Assembly (NCBI GenBank): GCA_963667425.1
Contig: OY763407.1
Location: 1,302,001-1,366,000, forward strand
Origin: G963667425 sp963667425 [NCBI: bacterium]
GTDB lineage: Bacteria > UBP6 > UBA1177
Length of the DNA: 64,000 nt
Reading direction: 5' to 3'
The notes under the pieces are model-generated. The model did no database searches. It saw only the letters and a list, made by a program, of their open reading frames with translations, and had not been told where the DNA came from. Position 1 is the first letter of the stretch; each line of letters opens with the position of its first letter. The position numbers and the translations under genes are program-made. Below are positions 35,546-45,378 of this stretch, piece after piece.

Positions 35546-36517
35546 TCACCTGTATATAAAGTTAGGATAAGCATCTATTGATTTTTCACCCATAAAAGCC
35601 CGATAATAACCTTGTATGTATTTAAAAACATCCATTTTATGAGAAATTATAGCTGTATAAAACTCTTTTGTATATTTGGAATTCATACCATATTTCAAAT
35701 AGTAGGCATTGTTTCTCTTTTCAAAGTCTTTTGTCTTAAAAGTGCCATAATTAAAAGATTTTCTCATTGTATGATCTATTATGCATCTAAAGGGTTCCAT
35801 AAGATCACAAACAAGCGACTTTCGTTTAAACCATAGCTGATGATAAACACCAACGTATAGATCAAAACCAAAAAGCCGACACATATTCTCAACAAAATTA
35901 AACATAAATGTATATCCTATATCCAGACATGCATTGTAAGGATCAATTTTTATTCTAGGTTTTCTTCCTTTCCAATCAAACGTATCAAAATAAGCTTTAA
36001 AAAAACGTTTTGCGATTCTCCCTTCAAGAGCCATAAGATCTCTGAGCTCTCCTTTTTTATGACAGCTTTCTATTGCTTGCATTATATCATTTTGCGCAGA
36101 AACTGTTAGTTCATCTTTCTTTCTGGTTTTTTCAAGCAGACAAAGCTGATTTATAAATTTGTTTTTTACAAAATGACAGCCAAGATCTAGACGACAGGCT
36201 GGCTGTAAGTGCTGATGTTTCCTTAAAACATAATTTGCATCGGCAAAATTGCCAAAATAGTAGACGCTTCTAAAATTAGGTTTCATAACAACAATAGGAA
36301 CTTTGTATTTATTGCATTTTTCAATCAAACTTGTAGTTATTGACATGTGCCCTATAACTATTAGAAAAAGAATTTTAGGAAATGGGAATTTGGTAACCGT
36401 TTTATTATTATCAGTGTCCAGTAAATGAAGAAATCCAGATTTAACATGCAAATGTTGGCAGTCCTTTCCATTTATTACAAAAATGGATTTGTTTTCAATA
36501 TCTTTATGCGTAAACAT
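35546..36517 (-). CDS. cas1: CRISPR-associated integrase Cas1
   Basis: 323 residues from the ATG at 36517 (MFTHKDIENKSIF), which has AGGAG eight bases upstream inside the end of cas4; a longer frame to 36607 is not used. Metal-binding triad Glu165 (ALEGRIAKRFF), His226 (GVYHQLW) and Glu241 (CDLMEPFR). An N-terminal beta domain and C-terminal helical domain are present. It integrates new spacers at the leader end of the array. Overlaps cas4 by 14 bases, so coupled. Confidence 0.95.
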   Translation of the reverse strand: MFTHKDIENKSIFVINGKDCQHLHVKSGFLHLLDTDNNKTVTKFPFPKILFLIVIGHMSITTSLIEKCNKYKVPIVVMKPNFRSVYYFGNFADANYVLRKHQHLQPACRLDLGCHFVKNKFINQLCLLEKTRKKDELTVSAQNDIMQAIESCHKKGELRDLMALEGRIAKRFFKAYFDTFDWKGRKPRIKIDPYNACLDIGYTFMFNFVENMCRLFGFDLYVGVYHQLWFKRKSLVCDLMEPFRCIIDHTMRKSFNYGTFKTKDFEKRNNAYYLKYGMNSKYTKEFYTAIISHKMDVFKYIQGYYRAFMGEKSIDAYPNFIYR

Positions 36518-37067
36518 GTTCTTCTCCTGTTTTATCACACAATGAACTGTAAATGCAGTGTCTGCACTTATTTTGATTAACTTCAGCACAAAAACTAAAT
36601 GGATCAAAGGTCATAATTTTATTAACATGAGAACTAAGCTCTTCAAACTCTGCTTTTGAAGGTATATCAAGAGCCAATCTTTTTTTATCTATCATTGAAA
36701 CGAGCTCTAAACTATCTACTTTAAATCCCATTTCTATAAGACAAAAATATTGAGCCCAGATCTGATAATAAAAACCCTGATAAACTGTTTTTATCTGCCT
36801 TTTATATTCAATAAGATGCTTTGAATCAGGATAGTAAACATCTATTTTTCCAAAAAGTTTAAGTTTATCTGAAATAACATAAATACCACGCATACCTTTG
36901 GCATGAACTGTTGGAGAATCTATCTTTGTATGTGCTGTCTTTCCTTTCTGCTGTGGAGCCGCTGAAAAAGTCTCAGATTCACCTGAATCAAAAATCTGAT
37001 GCAGATATATTGAATATGGACAAAAAATAAAATCGTTGAGATAGCTTAAAGGGATATGGTCATTCAT
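36504..37067 (-). CDS. cas4: CRISPR-associated exonuclease Cas4
   Basis: 187 residues. RecB-type nuclease motifs GKIDVYYP (Asp) and LIEYKRQ (Glu-x-Lys), an early Cys (FIFCPYSIYLH) and a C-terminal Cys cluster (CAEVNQNKCRHC...SLC) for an iron-sulfur cluster. Cas4 trims and selects pre-spacers by PAM. It overlaps the effector stop by four bases (ATGA type) and cas1 by 14, a single transcription unit. Confidence 0.93.
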   Translation of the reverse strand: MNDHIPLSYLNDFIFCPYSIYLHQIFDSGESETFSAAPQQKGKTAHTKIDSPTVHAKGMRGIYVISDKLKLFGKIDVYYPDSKHLIEYKRQIKTVYQGFYYQIWAQYFCLIEMGFKVDSLELVSMIDKKRLALDIPSKAEFEELSSHVNKIMTFDPFSFCAEVNQNKCRHCIYSSLCDKTGEEHVYA

Positions 37068-40000
37068 TTTTTATTTGTTTGTATTGCTAATTCTTTTACA
37101 TCTGATTCTGAATCAATTTTTCTGACAATGTTAAATGCGGCGAGTGAATCAGGATTATCAATATCCTTTAGCCAATCCATTTTTTCAGGAATAGATTCTG
37201 TGTCAAAACCACAAGAATGATCACATTTCCATGTATGCAATCCCATTTTTGTTTTGTTGTCTTGTTTTGATATCTGGCAACAATATGGACAAGTTTTACT
37301 CGTATTCTTTTCATTGATAAAAATCATTGAACCGAACAGACAGTTATGTTTTTCATCACTTTTCCCTCTAATAGCTTCTCTAAGATTAACAATATCTTTA
37401 ATGTGCGGAGGAACAAGTCCCAGAGATTGGAATTTTTTATATAAGGCGAACTCAAGCTTTCGAGCAATATGTATGTTATTCTTATTGAATTGATCGTTAA
37501 TAGATTCTTTTTTTAAATCTTCTAAAAATACATACCCTGGATACTTTTTCTGTAGATGGCATATTATTCCAACCATATTAGCCACCAACGAATTACGAAG
37601 ACTATTTATCTGCTCATGAGTGGGAGCATGGAGATTTTCTATTATTATCTCTTTTTTTTCTGATCTTGCTTGTCTTCTCTTGTTCTCCAAAATTTTAAGG
37701 TCTTCCAAGTATTTTTCCAGACTCTCCAGAATATCATTCGGAGTATAACCAATAACATTTTCCCATTCAGATTTATAAGAAAGCAAAGTTCGACCGTCCT
37801 GCGTGTTTTTATCGTTTGTCTCTTGAAAAATTATACTGACATGAAAATCACTGGTTTCTTTATTGCCATTACGATCATACTTCCGTGTTGACAATTCAAT
37901 AAAAAATGTATCTTGAAAATCTTTCTGATCTCTATGAAATATTTCATAAATTCGTTTCTTTGCCACGAGCTTTTGTAGTTTCAAGTAGCTTATTAAATCA
38001 CCATTTACGACGATTTTATCTTTGATGAGCTTGGCTGCCGACAAATCAAGCGTTGATGTTGCAAAGTGCTCAAACAGCTCTTCTTTGTCGATAAAGTAAG
38101 ATGGATTTTTTACAGCATATCGGATTTTATCTTTTTCACTTTCTGTGTCATAAGTCTCTGTATATTCTAAATTCTTGAGTTTGTACACATCGAATTTCTG
38201 AAATTCATATTTGTTAATGCTTTTATTATTTACAGAATATGTTTCTTGCGTCTTTCTTGTCAAACACAATGTAGCAAGCTCAATTTGTCCGACATCTATG
38301 CCATAACGCCATGAAGAATCATAAGGCATTTTTTTTCTGAAGTCTTTGTTAAATTCGTTAATTTTTGAAAGTTGATCCTCCGGCTTTATAAAACTTAAAT
38401 CTTCATAAATATTTCCAGCCTGCAAAGCAAAAGCAAAAGCTACAGTAAATTGTTCCTGCAATCGGCGATGTTTAAAAGACTCAGGGAATCCTTTTGATTC
38501 AAAAAAGTGCTTGAGTTCATAGTCCTCTTTCCGATAATTAATTCTCAACTCAGGGTTCAAACGAACTTCTCCATATTCCGAATTATTTTTTTTACTCCAG
38601 AATTGATGCCATATTTTTGTATGAGTTCTGAATTCACTTTGAGGCTCAGATGATTTATTTCGTTCTTCTAAATCAAAGGATGTAATGTCAAAAACAAGAA
38701 CACTGTACTTTTCAATAAATTCATCCAGTTGTTCTTTTGAGAAATTATAAGATTTAAAATTGTAACAAGCTTTTTCCAGACTTTGTTCAAATGATTTCAG
38801 ATCTTTTGCTGCTAAACATTCTGACAAATCAAAATTCAAGTCTATACGATCTTTTGTGTATTGGTGCTGAATGATCTTTTTATAAAATTTCAGTTTTTTA
38901 CGGCGCTTTTCCTCAATTTTCTGATCTTTCGAATCATTATCACCTGTTGTTTTCATTGTTTTTATCTTTTTCTGAGTTTCATACAACTCTTTAAGATTAC
39001 GCCCGTATTTATTAATATTTTCTATTTTTTTCATCTCTTCAATAAAACTACTTTCTTCTGCAAAACATAGCTTTTCCAACGCTCGCATGGTTAACGACTG
39101 AAGGACAAAGATGTTCCCTTCTTCAGCTTCATTAAATGAACCAACTTCCTTTCTGGCATCCATTATTTTTGATATAGGAATAAGCAAGAGCCTAGTTTGA
39201 GCAACATCTTTATGGAGCATCGACCAGTATTCTCCCTTCTGCGATTCAAACTTCTGTTTTTCAAGGTTATTTATTCTTGTTGTTAACTGACCATTTTTTT
39301 GAGATATTTCTCTGAATTTACTGCATAGATTGCTGTATCCTTTGAATAGAGCATAATTCCCCCAAAAGAATTCTTTTAAAGATTTTTTTTCTTTTTTAAG
39401 TTTTAACAAGTTATCGAATTCCCCAGATTTATTTAAATTGAACAAAGAGAATTGATTACGCAAGCCATTAAGATCTTTTGCTGATTTGTAAACTATCTCT
39501 GCATCCCCAATAGACAGTGCTCCATTTTTTGTTTTATACTCTTTATCTTGATCCTTACTGAAACTATGATTAAGAACCTCATGAAGAATTGATTTCTGGT
39601 CTGATTTAAAATTAGCAAGAATTGTGACTGTTTCACCTATTGTTAGCTTGCTCTTATCTATCTCGTTCTTTTCTAGATATATATCAAGCCACTCTTTTTC
39701 CTGCGTTGTGTTAAATGTAAAGAGAATGGATTTCTGATCTTCATCTTTTTTCAGTTTATACGCATCTAAGTAAGCAAATTTTTTATCCTTTTCCTGCTTA
39801 ACTTTTTCAATTTCATTATCAAAATACTCTTTGTTTTTTTTGTTTACTGTAAAATAATTAAAGCTGGCTCGTACCAGTTCTATTCCTGCTGATTGACTTG
39901 GTAATGTCTTTTCCTCTAAAAATTGAAGCTCTTCTTTTATTTTAAATAAGTCTATCTTCAGATCATCTCTTTTCCTGTCGAATAAATACTGGTTCCCTGA

Positions 40001-40537
40001 AGATAAATTCTCAAGTAATTCAGATAAATAGCCCATAATTTTCTTATTTAATAATGATTTAATGGCGTAAGCTATCTCTGATCTTCTTTTTTGTGATTCT
40101 TCTGGGCGTTCAGAATAATCTTTCAACTCTTCAGTAAAATACTCCCAATCTTTCAGGCAATTCTCAAGTTGCTTTGAAAAGTAGTTTTCATCCTTGTCTT
40201 TTAATATCAATTTTGACAGCTTATACTTTTTGGCACGACTACTTTTAGAGTAGGCAATAAATTCACTTTTATGATGCAGCAAAAGCCAGTTTTTTTTCAC
40301 CTCTAATCGATCAAACAACTTTTTTTCTTTTTTTCCATCCCCAAGATCTTTGTTGAAGTATAGTAAACCATTAAGTTTTCCAGGAATTACTCCCAACTCT
40401 TCGACTAACTTTTTAATGTCCACCTCTTTTCCACTTTTCCGTTTCTTGAGCAGTTCTTGTCCGGAATCATTAATTTCTCCTAGTTTAAACCTGATAGCTC
40501 TTGTGTACTGATACTTGTTCATCTCCCCAACACTCAT
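37064..40537 (-). CDS. Cas12a-related type V effector with zinc ribbon, Cas12a2-like
   Basis: 1157 residues. The N-terminus YTRAIRFKL corresponds to the Cas12a start (SKTLRFEL). A WED-like segment at about 690-708 (HRRLQEQFTVAFAFAL) matches the RRFTEDKFxFHxPI region before RuvC-I. Catalytic residues are Asp748 (YGIDVGQ, RuvC-I), Glu1006 (FLEDLKKE, RuvC-II) and Asp1130 (NPDSLAAFNI, RuvC-III). Between II and III lies a zinc ribbon, Cys1083/Cys1086 (KTCPYCCQ) and Cys1105/Cys1109 (CDHSCGFD), and the Glu-Asp gap is 124 residues; classical Cas12a has a Nuc domain there and about 250. This is the published hallmark of Cas12a2, an RNA-guided, RNA-activated nuclease that degrades DNA and RNA indiscriminately and aborts infection. 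AGGAG precedes the ATG. A divergent Cas12a, or another V subtype, remains possible. Confidence 0.85.
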   Translation of the reverse strand: MSVGEMNKYQYTRAIRFKLGEINDSGQELLKKRKSGKEVDIKKLVEELGVIPGKLNGLLYFNKDLGDGKKEKKLFDRLEVKKNWLLLHHKSEFIAYSKSSRAKKYKLSKLILKDKDENYFSKQLENCLKDWEYFTEELKDYSERPEESQKRRSEIAYAIKSLLNKKIMGYLSELLENLSSGNQYLFDRKRDDLKIDLFKIKEELQFLEEKTLPSQSAGIELVRASFNYFTVNKKNKEYFDNEIEKVKQEKDKKFAYLDAYKLKKDEDQKSILFTFNTTQEKEWLDIYLEKNEIDKSKLTIGETVTILANFKSDQKSILHEVLNHSFSKDQDKEYKTKNGALSIGDAEIVYKSAKDLNGLRNQFSLFNLNKSGEFDNLLKLKKEKKSLKEFFWGNYALFKGYSNLCSKFREISQKNGQLTTRINNLEKQKFESQKGEYWSMLHKDVAQTRLLLIPISKIMDARKEVGSFNEAEEGNIFVLQSLTMRALEKLCFAEESSFIEEMKKIENINKYGRNLKELYETQKKIKTMKTTGDNDSKDQKIEEKRRKKLKFYKKIIQHQYTKDRIDLNFDLSECLAAKDLKSFEQSLEKACYNFKSYNFSKEQLDEFIEKYSVLVFDITSFDLEERNKSSEPQSEFRTHTKIWHQFWSKKNNSEYGEVRLNPELRINYRKEDYELKHFFESKGFPESFKHRRLQEQFTVAFAFALQAGNIYEDLSFIKPEDQLSKINEFNKDFRKKMPYDSSWRYGIDVGQIELATLCLTRKTQETYSVNNKSINKYEFQKFDVYKLKNLEYTETYDTESEKDKIRYAVKNPSYFIDKEELFEHFATSTLDLSAAKLIKDKIVVNGDLISYLKLQKLVAKKRIYEIFHRDQKDFQDTFFIELSTRKYDRNGNKETSDFHVSIIFQETNDKNTQDGRTLLSYKSEWENVIGYTPNDILESLEKYLEDLKILENKRRQARSEKKEIIIENLHAPTHEQINSLRNSLVANMVGIICHLQKKYPGYVFLEDLKKESINDQFNKNNIHIARKLEFALYKKFQSLGLVPPHIKDIVNLREAIRGKSDEKHNCLFGSMIFINEKNTSKTCPYCCQISKQDNKTKMGLHTWKCDHSCGFDTESIPEKMDWLKDIDNPDSLAAFNIVRKIDSESDVKELAIQTNKK

Positions 40538-40770
40538 AACTTTCTCCTACATTTTTATGACATTTCATTCAGTTAAATATTAATTCATTCATCACAAGAT
40601 ATACTTAAGAGAAAAATTAAACAAGAAAAAAAGCAAAGTAAAAACTAATATATAAATAAATATTGAAAATATTTAAAGTGCTGTCTAACAAAGTTTTACT
40701 AAAACAAAAGCATCTTTTTTTAGAAAATCAGATCTGTAGTTGATTAAAAAGATTCTATTTGCCGGTAAAC

Positions 40771-41592
40771 TCACACATACACTTTACTTACCTTCTTTTT
40801 CATCTCTTCTTCTGTTGTGTTGTGTTTGCCGAGTTTTAATGGCCAGCTTTGAGACATGTCATTTATTGTAAGTACATTATCAGGACAGTTTGCAACGCAG
40901 GATAGGCATGTTATGCAGTTTTCCTTGTTGACTTTGCCTGTTATATGGTTCATGGCTCCTGTGGGACATAATTCTTCACATATTGAGCACATTGAGCAGG
41001 TTTTGCCGTTTCTGTCTGGAAGTTTGGTAACTACTTTAAATCTGAAGTTTTCAATGGAGTCGAGGAATTCGTCTGTCTGTTCTGTTTTTTCAAATTCAGG
41101 TAAAACTGTATTATCTTCTCCTGTAAATTTTTTATATGTTTTAAACGCATATTCTTCTGCTATTTCAAAATCAGATTTATCTGGTCTATTCATCATTGCT
41201 CTCCAGCCGCCGAGATTAAAGGTGTGTGCTGCTAAAAATTCTGATGATGAGACAACTGCAAAATTTTGTTTTTCCAGTATTTTGCGTGTTGAATAGTGTG
41301 TCGGGTGAACACCAAAACCTCCGTATGTGAAAAACATTGAGCATTTCTTGCCTTGTCCGTCTATCCCCATAAGCCATTCCCTGAATACTCTTGGAGCTCT
41401 GCATGAATGTATCGGAGCGCCAAACATCACTGCATCGTATGGAGTTATGTCAACTGTTTTAGGTCTATGTTTATATGGTGTGACGTCTAATACTGAAACT
41501 TCTGCTCCTATTTCTTTAAGTTTCTTGTCAACTACTTCTGCTATTTTAGCTGTGTTTCCTGTGGCTGAAAAATAGATTATCAAAATTTTCAT
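40771..41592 (-). CDS. EFR1-type flavodoxin-ferredoxin fusion
   Basis: 273 residues. N-terminal flavodoxin (IIYFSATGNTAKIAE, the FMN phosphate loop), then a C-terminal bacterial ferredoxin with two 4Fe-4S motifs, CSMCSICEELCP (about 199-210) and CITCLSCVANCP. This matches EFR1 proteins, soluble electron carriers of anaerobes. It overlaps the upstream VOC gene by ATGA and is probably coupled to it. The reaction partner is not visible. Confidence 0.88.
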   Translation of the reverse strand: MKILIIYFSATGNTAKIAEVVDKKLKEIGAEVSVLDVTPYKHRPKTVDITPYDAVMFGAPIHSCRAPRVFREWLMGIDGQGKKCSMFFTYGGFGVHPTHYSTRKILEKQNFAVVSSSEFLAAHTFNLGGWRAMMNRPDKSDFEIAEEYAFKTYKKFTGEDNTVLPEFEKTEQTDEFLDSIENFRFKVVTKLPDRNGKTCSMCSICEELCPTGAMNHITGKVNKENCITCLSCVANCPDNVLTINDMSQSWPLKLGKHNTTEEEMKKKVSKVYV

Positions 41593-42074
41593 TGTTGCCT
41601 CTTTTTTAATTTAAACTTTTCAATTGATTTTTTAACAAATTCAACTGGCATAAGGGTTGTTTTTGAGATTTCCTCAAGTGAGAGGTTTTCCCTACTTAGT
41701 CTGTAGGAGAGATGTTCAAGCGATTCGCCGACTTCTATTATGTTTCCGTCAAGATCATAGAATCTGACAACTTTTTGTCTCCATGGTTGTTCACGCATTT
41801 CATGAACAAACTCTATGTCGTTTTCTTTAAGTTTTTTTACTATTTCATCCAGGTTGTCGTGTTCAAAATAGAGCTCAAAGCTGTTATTTCTGGTTATTAT
41901 TTCTTTATTGTCAATGAGTTTTTCATAGTGTGTTTTAAGATGTATTGCAAAATCACCATGAAAGGTGACGTTTTCACCAAAATCATATTTGATTTCCTGT
42001 TTTAATATGTTCTGATAAAAGTTTTTTGCTTTTTCCATGTCTGAAACTGTTATTAATGGGCATATATATTTCAT
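41589..42074 (-). CDS. VOC-family (glyoxalase/bleomycin-resistance-like) protein
   Basis: 161 residues from the ATG at 42074, with AGAGGT four bases before it. The VOC fold is seen in ICPLITVSDMEKAKNFYQNIL, FELYFEHDNLDEIVKKLKEN and VVRFYDLDGNIIEVGE (metal or substrate Glu). A short C-terminal extension of about 40 residues (LSYRLSRENLSLEEISKTTLMPVEFVKKSI) looks like a small helix-turn-helix. Function unknown; the ferredoxin fusion follows. Confidence 0.8.
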   Translation of the reverse strand: MKYICPLITVSDMEKAKNFYQNILKQEIKYDFGENVTFHGDFAIHLKTHYEKLIDNKEIITRNNSFELYFEHDNLDEIVKKLKENDIEFVHEMREQPWRQKVVRFYDLDGNIIEVGESLEHLSYRLSRENLSLEEISKTTLMPVEFVKKSIEKFKLKKRQQ

Positions 42075-42227
42075 TGTCACCTCTTTAGTTTACCGGAAGA
42101 AGAATAGTTTTAAGATTATTGTTTGTCAAGAAGTATGATCTATTTGAATGTTATTTTAAGAATCAGTTGCTTAGTTTGGCTGACTTTTCAACTTTTATGA
42201 GGAATAGAAATATTGTCTGATATTATT

Positions 42228-45155
42228 TTAAGGCATTGTGTTCCATGTGGTTGAGCCTTTTATGTTGTAGCAGGCGCCGCCTTCAATGGCTACTGGTGTC
42301 GGCATAAAGTCGTAGGGGTTGACATAGATAAGTTCTGCTTCCACTACTTTTACGTTTAAAAGTTCTCCTTTTGAGCTTCCAAGGTCGTCGGCATTTACTT
42401 CGTCTATTCTTAATGAACCGTTTGCTGGTATGAAAAGTTTGTTGTCTGTATCGCTGTCAACTCTCAGTTCTACACACTGTTTGCAGTAATAGTAGTTGGT
42501 GTTTTCTGTTGACATGAGGTCGTATGTGCTTCCGGCTGAGGCTTCGTTGATTTTCATTTCAAATATGTCACCTTTTTCGGTGTTTCCTGCCTGTGTAAAT
42601 TCTGATCTGTAAATACTTTCTGTTGCTGATCCTGATATTTTTGTTATGGCTGGTATTGAGAGGTCTTCACATGTTACAGGTTGTAAACATGATGTGCCGT
42701 CACTGCTGCATGTTTCGTTTTCACTGCATGTTCCGCATGTTCCTCCGCATCCGTCGTTTCCACATACTTTTCCGTTGCACTCTGGTGTGCATGACAGATA
42801 TGTGTTCCATGTGGCGGAAACAATTTTAAGACATTCGCCATCGCTGACGAAGTTGTTGTCAGAATCTACTTCAGACAGAACTACATTGCTCATATATCCT
42901 TTTGACTCAAGCGCTATTGCACCGTAAGCATCAGGATTGAAATCTTCCAGTGTCACTGTTCCTGATTGAGGAATGAATGTTTTTGTTCCGTCTTCCGTGA
43001 TTTTAAAGAATGAAAAGCACGAAGCGCTGTTTGACATGTCACAGTCACCTTTGGTTATACTGTTTTCGAACATCATTTCGAATCTGTCTTCGTCAGCAGC
43101 ACCCGTATTTGGTGTATAAGATGTGGAATAGATATTCCGCCACATGAAATCCTGTTCGGCTGTTACTTCATTGAGTGTTATTTCTGTACAGATTTTTTCA
43201 CAGATTGTCTGATCGTCTGAACACTCTTTTCCGTCTCCGCATGTTCCGCATGTTCCGCCGCAGCCATCATCTCCGCATACTTTTCCTTCACACTGCGGTG
43301 TGCATATTGTACTGAAGGATGCTGTTTCGATAAGGTAGCATTCACCTCCAGGTACTGGTGTTGAAAGGTCGGTGTTTCCACTTGCAGCTTTTAATGTAAC
43401 TTCTATAAGTCTAACATTGGAAAGTGTTCCTGTTACACTTCCTTTTTCGCCAAGTTCATCTATTGTGAGTGTTCCGGCTTCCTGAAAGAAGTATTTTTTC
43501 TGGTCATCCCAAGGGTCAACTGCAAGGGTCACGCATGTTTTACATGTCTTTGCCTGTATATTTTCTTCACTTGCAAGGTCATAGATTCCTTTTCCAAGTG
43601 TTTTTACATCCGGTTTAAATTCAAGTCTGAGCTGATCGCCCCAATGTCCGTTCTCTTCGTCTGTTTCTCTTCCAAGTTCAGGTGACACGTCAGCTATATA
43701 ATATTCGTGAGCTTCGTAAAGATCGTTCCATTTTGTCTCTTCTACTGATATTTTTTCGCATACTCTGTCAACGCATGCGCTTTGTTCTTCGTTGCAGACT
43801 TTGCCGACGCCGCAGGCTGTTCCGCAGATTCCTCCGCATCCGTCACTGCCGCATACTTTTGCGCTTCCGTCTTCATTTTTGCAGCTTGGATAGCACATTG
43901 TATCCCACTCAGCTTCTTTTATAACTATGCAGGAACCGTTTTGTACGGGAGTTGATATTTTTGAATCATTTATCGTAACTTCTTCAAGCATTACATTTTT
44001 CATGATTCCTCTGGACTGGCTTTTCATCAGTCCTGAAGGCCAGAGAACCATTTCATCTATATTTAATGTTCCTGCACTTTGAAAGTATGTTTTAGATGCT
44101 GTTCCATCTTCAAAATCCTGAAGAACAAGAAGACACTGCTCACATGTCTGATAGTTTCCGTTTAGTCCCTCTGCAAGGTTTATGTCTACATCTTTAAAGA
44201 GCTGTTTATTATTGAATTCTATTCTGAATTCATCTGTTTTTGAGTTTTCACCTATTTCAGGAGTGAATGATGTTGCAACGTAGTTTACGCTTGGAGCTGT
44301 AAAAGCTTCTTCTTTAAGTGTTATTTCTGTGCACTGAACACATTTACTTCCATCACTTCCGCATGTTGAACCAAACTGACAGCTTCCGCATGTTCCACCG
44401 CAGCCGTCGTCTCCGCATACTTTTCCGTCACACTGTGGTGTGCAAGTTATGCACTGCCCGGAATTGTTACATATATTGCCTGTTTCACATGTTCCACAGA
44501 TTCCGCCTGCGCCATCGTCTCCGCATTCCTTATTTGCACAATCAGGTTGTGTTGTGAGTGAATTCCAGTCTGCAAATTCGATTTCGTAACATTTACCGTT
44601 TTCAACAGGAATTGAATTGAGCGTGCCTGATTCAAGAGTAACTTCAACAAGTTTAACTTTTGCAATATATCCTTTGGATTCTGCTGTCATGTATCCTGAC
44701 TCATCTGTAATTACATTGCTTAAAACAAGTTTGCCTGATTCCTGAAAGAATCTCTTTGCAATACCGTTTTCATCTCTATCTTCAGAAAGAAGGATACACT
44801 GCTCACATGTTCCGTAATTTGCATTTCTGCCACTGCCGAGATCAAATTCTCCATAAGTAATTGGGGAAGTAAATTCTATCATTAAAACATCTTCTGCTTC
44901 TGAACCTGTATTAGGCGTGTAATGAGTTCCGTATGTACTTGCATATTGAGATGCAGGTTTTATTCCTTCAAGAGAAAGCTTTATACAGTTTGAAGGCTCG
45001 ACATCATCATCAGGTTCCACGATGTCATTGTCATCATCAGGTAAAGCATCAGCATCAGTAACAGTATCACTGTCAGTAACTTTTTTCCCGTTGTCATCAT
45101 CACATGACATCAAAAAGAACGATAGAAAAATCGTAAAAATTAAAAGCTTCTTCAT
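42228..45155 (-). CDS. Large modular lipoprotein with repeated Cys-rich and beta modules
   Basis: 975 residues. Signal peptide ending SFFLMSC (Cys18), then an Asp-rich tether (DSDTVTDADALPDDDNDIVEP). The rest consists of about five repeats, each a roughly 130-residue beta domain (for example FRIEFN...CEQCLLV...TLNIDE) followed by a Cys-rich module such as CTPQCDGKVCGDDGCGGTCG, which probably forms disulfides. The beta modules share an internal CxxC (CEQC, CKTC, CKQC). A surface or secreted adhesive or binding role is inferred. GGAGA site before the ATG. Confidence 0.8.
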   Translation of the reverse strand: MKKLLIFTIFLSFFLMSCDDDNGKKVTDSDTVTDADALPDDDNDIVEPDDDVEPSNCIKLSLEGIKPASQYASTYGTHYTPNTGSEAEDVLMIEFTSPITYGEFDLGSGRNANYGTCEQCILLSEDRDENGIAKRFFQESGKLVLSNVITDESGYMTAESKGYIAKVKLVEVTLESGTLNSIPVENGKCYEIEFADWNSLTTQPDCANKECGDDGAGGICGTCETGNICNNSGQCITCTPQCDGKVCGDDGCGGTCGSCQFGSTCGSDGSKCVQCTEITLKEEAFTAPSVNYVATSFTPEIGENSKTDEFRIEFNNKQLFKDVDINLAEGLNGNYQTCEQCLLVLQDFEDGTASKTYFQSAGTLNIDEMVLWPSGLMKSQSRGIMKNVMLEEVTINDSKISTPVQNGSCIVIKEAEWDTMCYPSCKNEDGSAKVCGSDGCGGICGTACGVGKVCNEEQSACVDRVCEKISVEETKWNDLYEAHEYYIADVSPELGRETDEENGHWGDQLRLEFKPDVKTLGKGIYDLASEENIQAKTCKTCVTLAVDPWDDQKKYFFQEAGTLTIDELGEKGSVTGTLSNVRLIEVTLKAASGNTDLSTPVPGGECYLIETASFSTICTPQCEGKVCGDDGCGGTCGTCGDGKECSDDQTICEKICTEITLNEVTAEQDFMWRNIYSTSYTPNTGAADEDRFEMMFENSITKGDCDMSNSASCFSFFKITEDGTKTFIPQSGTVTLEDFNPDAYGAIALESKGYMSNVVLSEVDSDNNFVSDGECLKIVSATWNTYLSCTPECNGKVCGNDGCGGTCGTCSENETCSSDGTSCLQPVTCEDLSIPAITKISGSATESIYRSEFTQAGNTEKGDIFEMKINEASAGSTYDLMSTENTNYYYCKQCVELRVDSDTDNKLFIPANGSLRIDEVNADDLGSSKGELLNVKVVEAELIYVNPYDFMPTPVAIEGGACYNIKGSTTWNTMP

Positions 45156-45378
45156 CGCTTTCTCCAGATAAAGTTTACATTACACCAAACTCTTTTTACA
45201 GAACTGGTTTAATTTAAATTAAAAAATGTTATTTTTCGTAGCATTTGGTCTAAATAGACTTTTTTAAACTTTAAAAAAGGTACTGATATATAAATCTGCA
45301 CGTCCAACCATCTTATTTTATTAAATAAATCAAAACTGACAAAATTTTAACATTTTCTTTGCAGTGTTTTAAAAAAAA

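Noticed and set aside
37064-40537. Effector as Cas12b, Cas12d or Cas12e
   Set aside because: The array has the Cas12a-type handle, cas4 and cas1 are separate genes next to cas2, and no tracrRNA-like anti-repeat was seen near the locus.
42623-44557. Arg/His/Cys-rich plus-strand frames opposite the modular lipoprotein
   Set aside because: Antisense shadows of the Cys/Gly-rich repeat modules.
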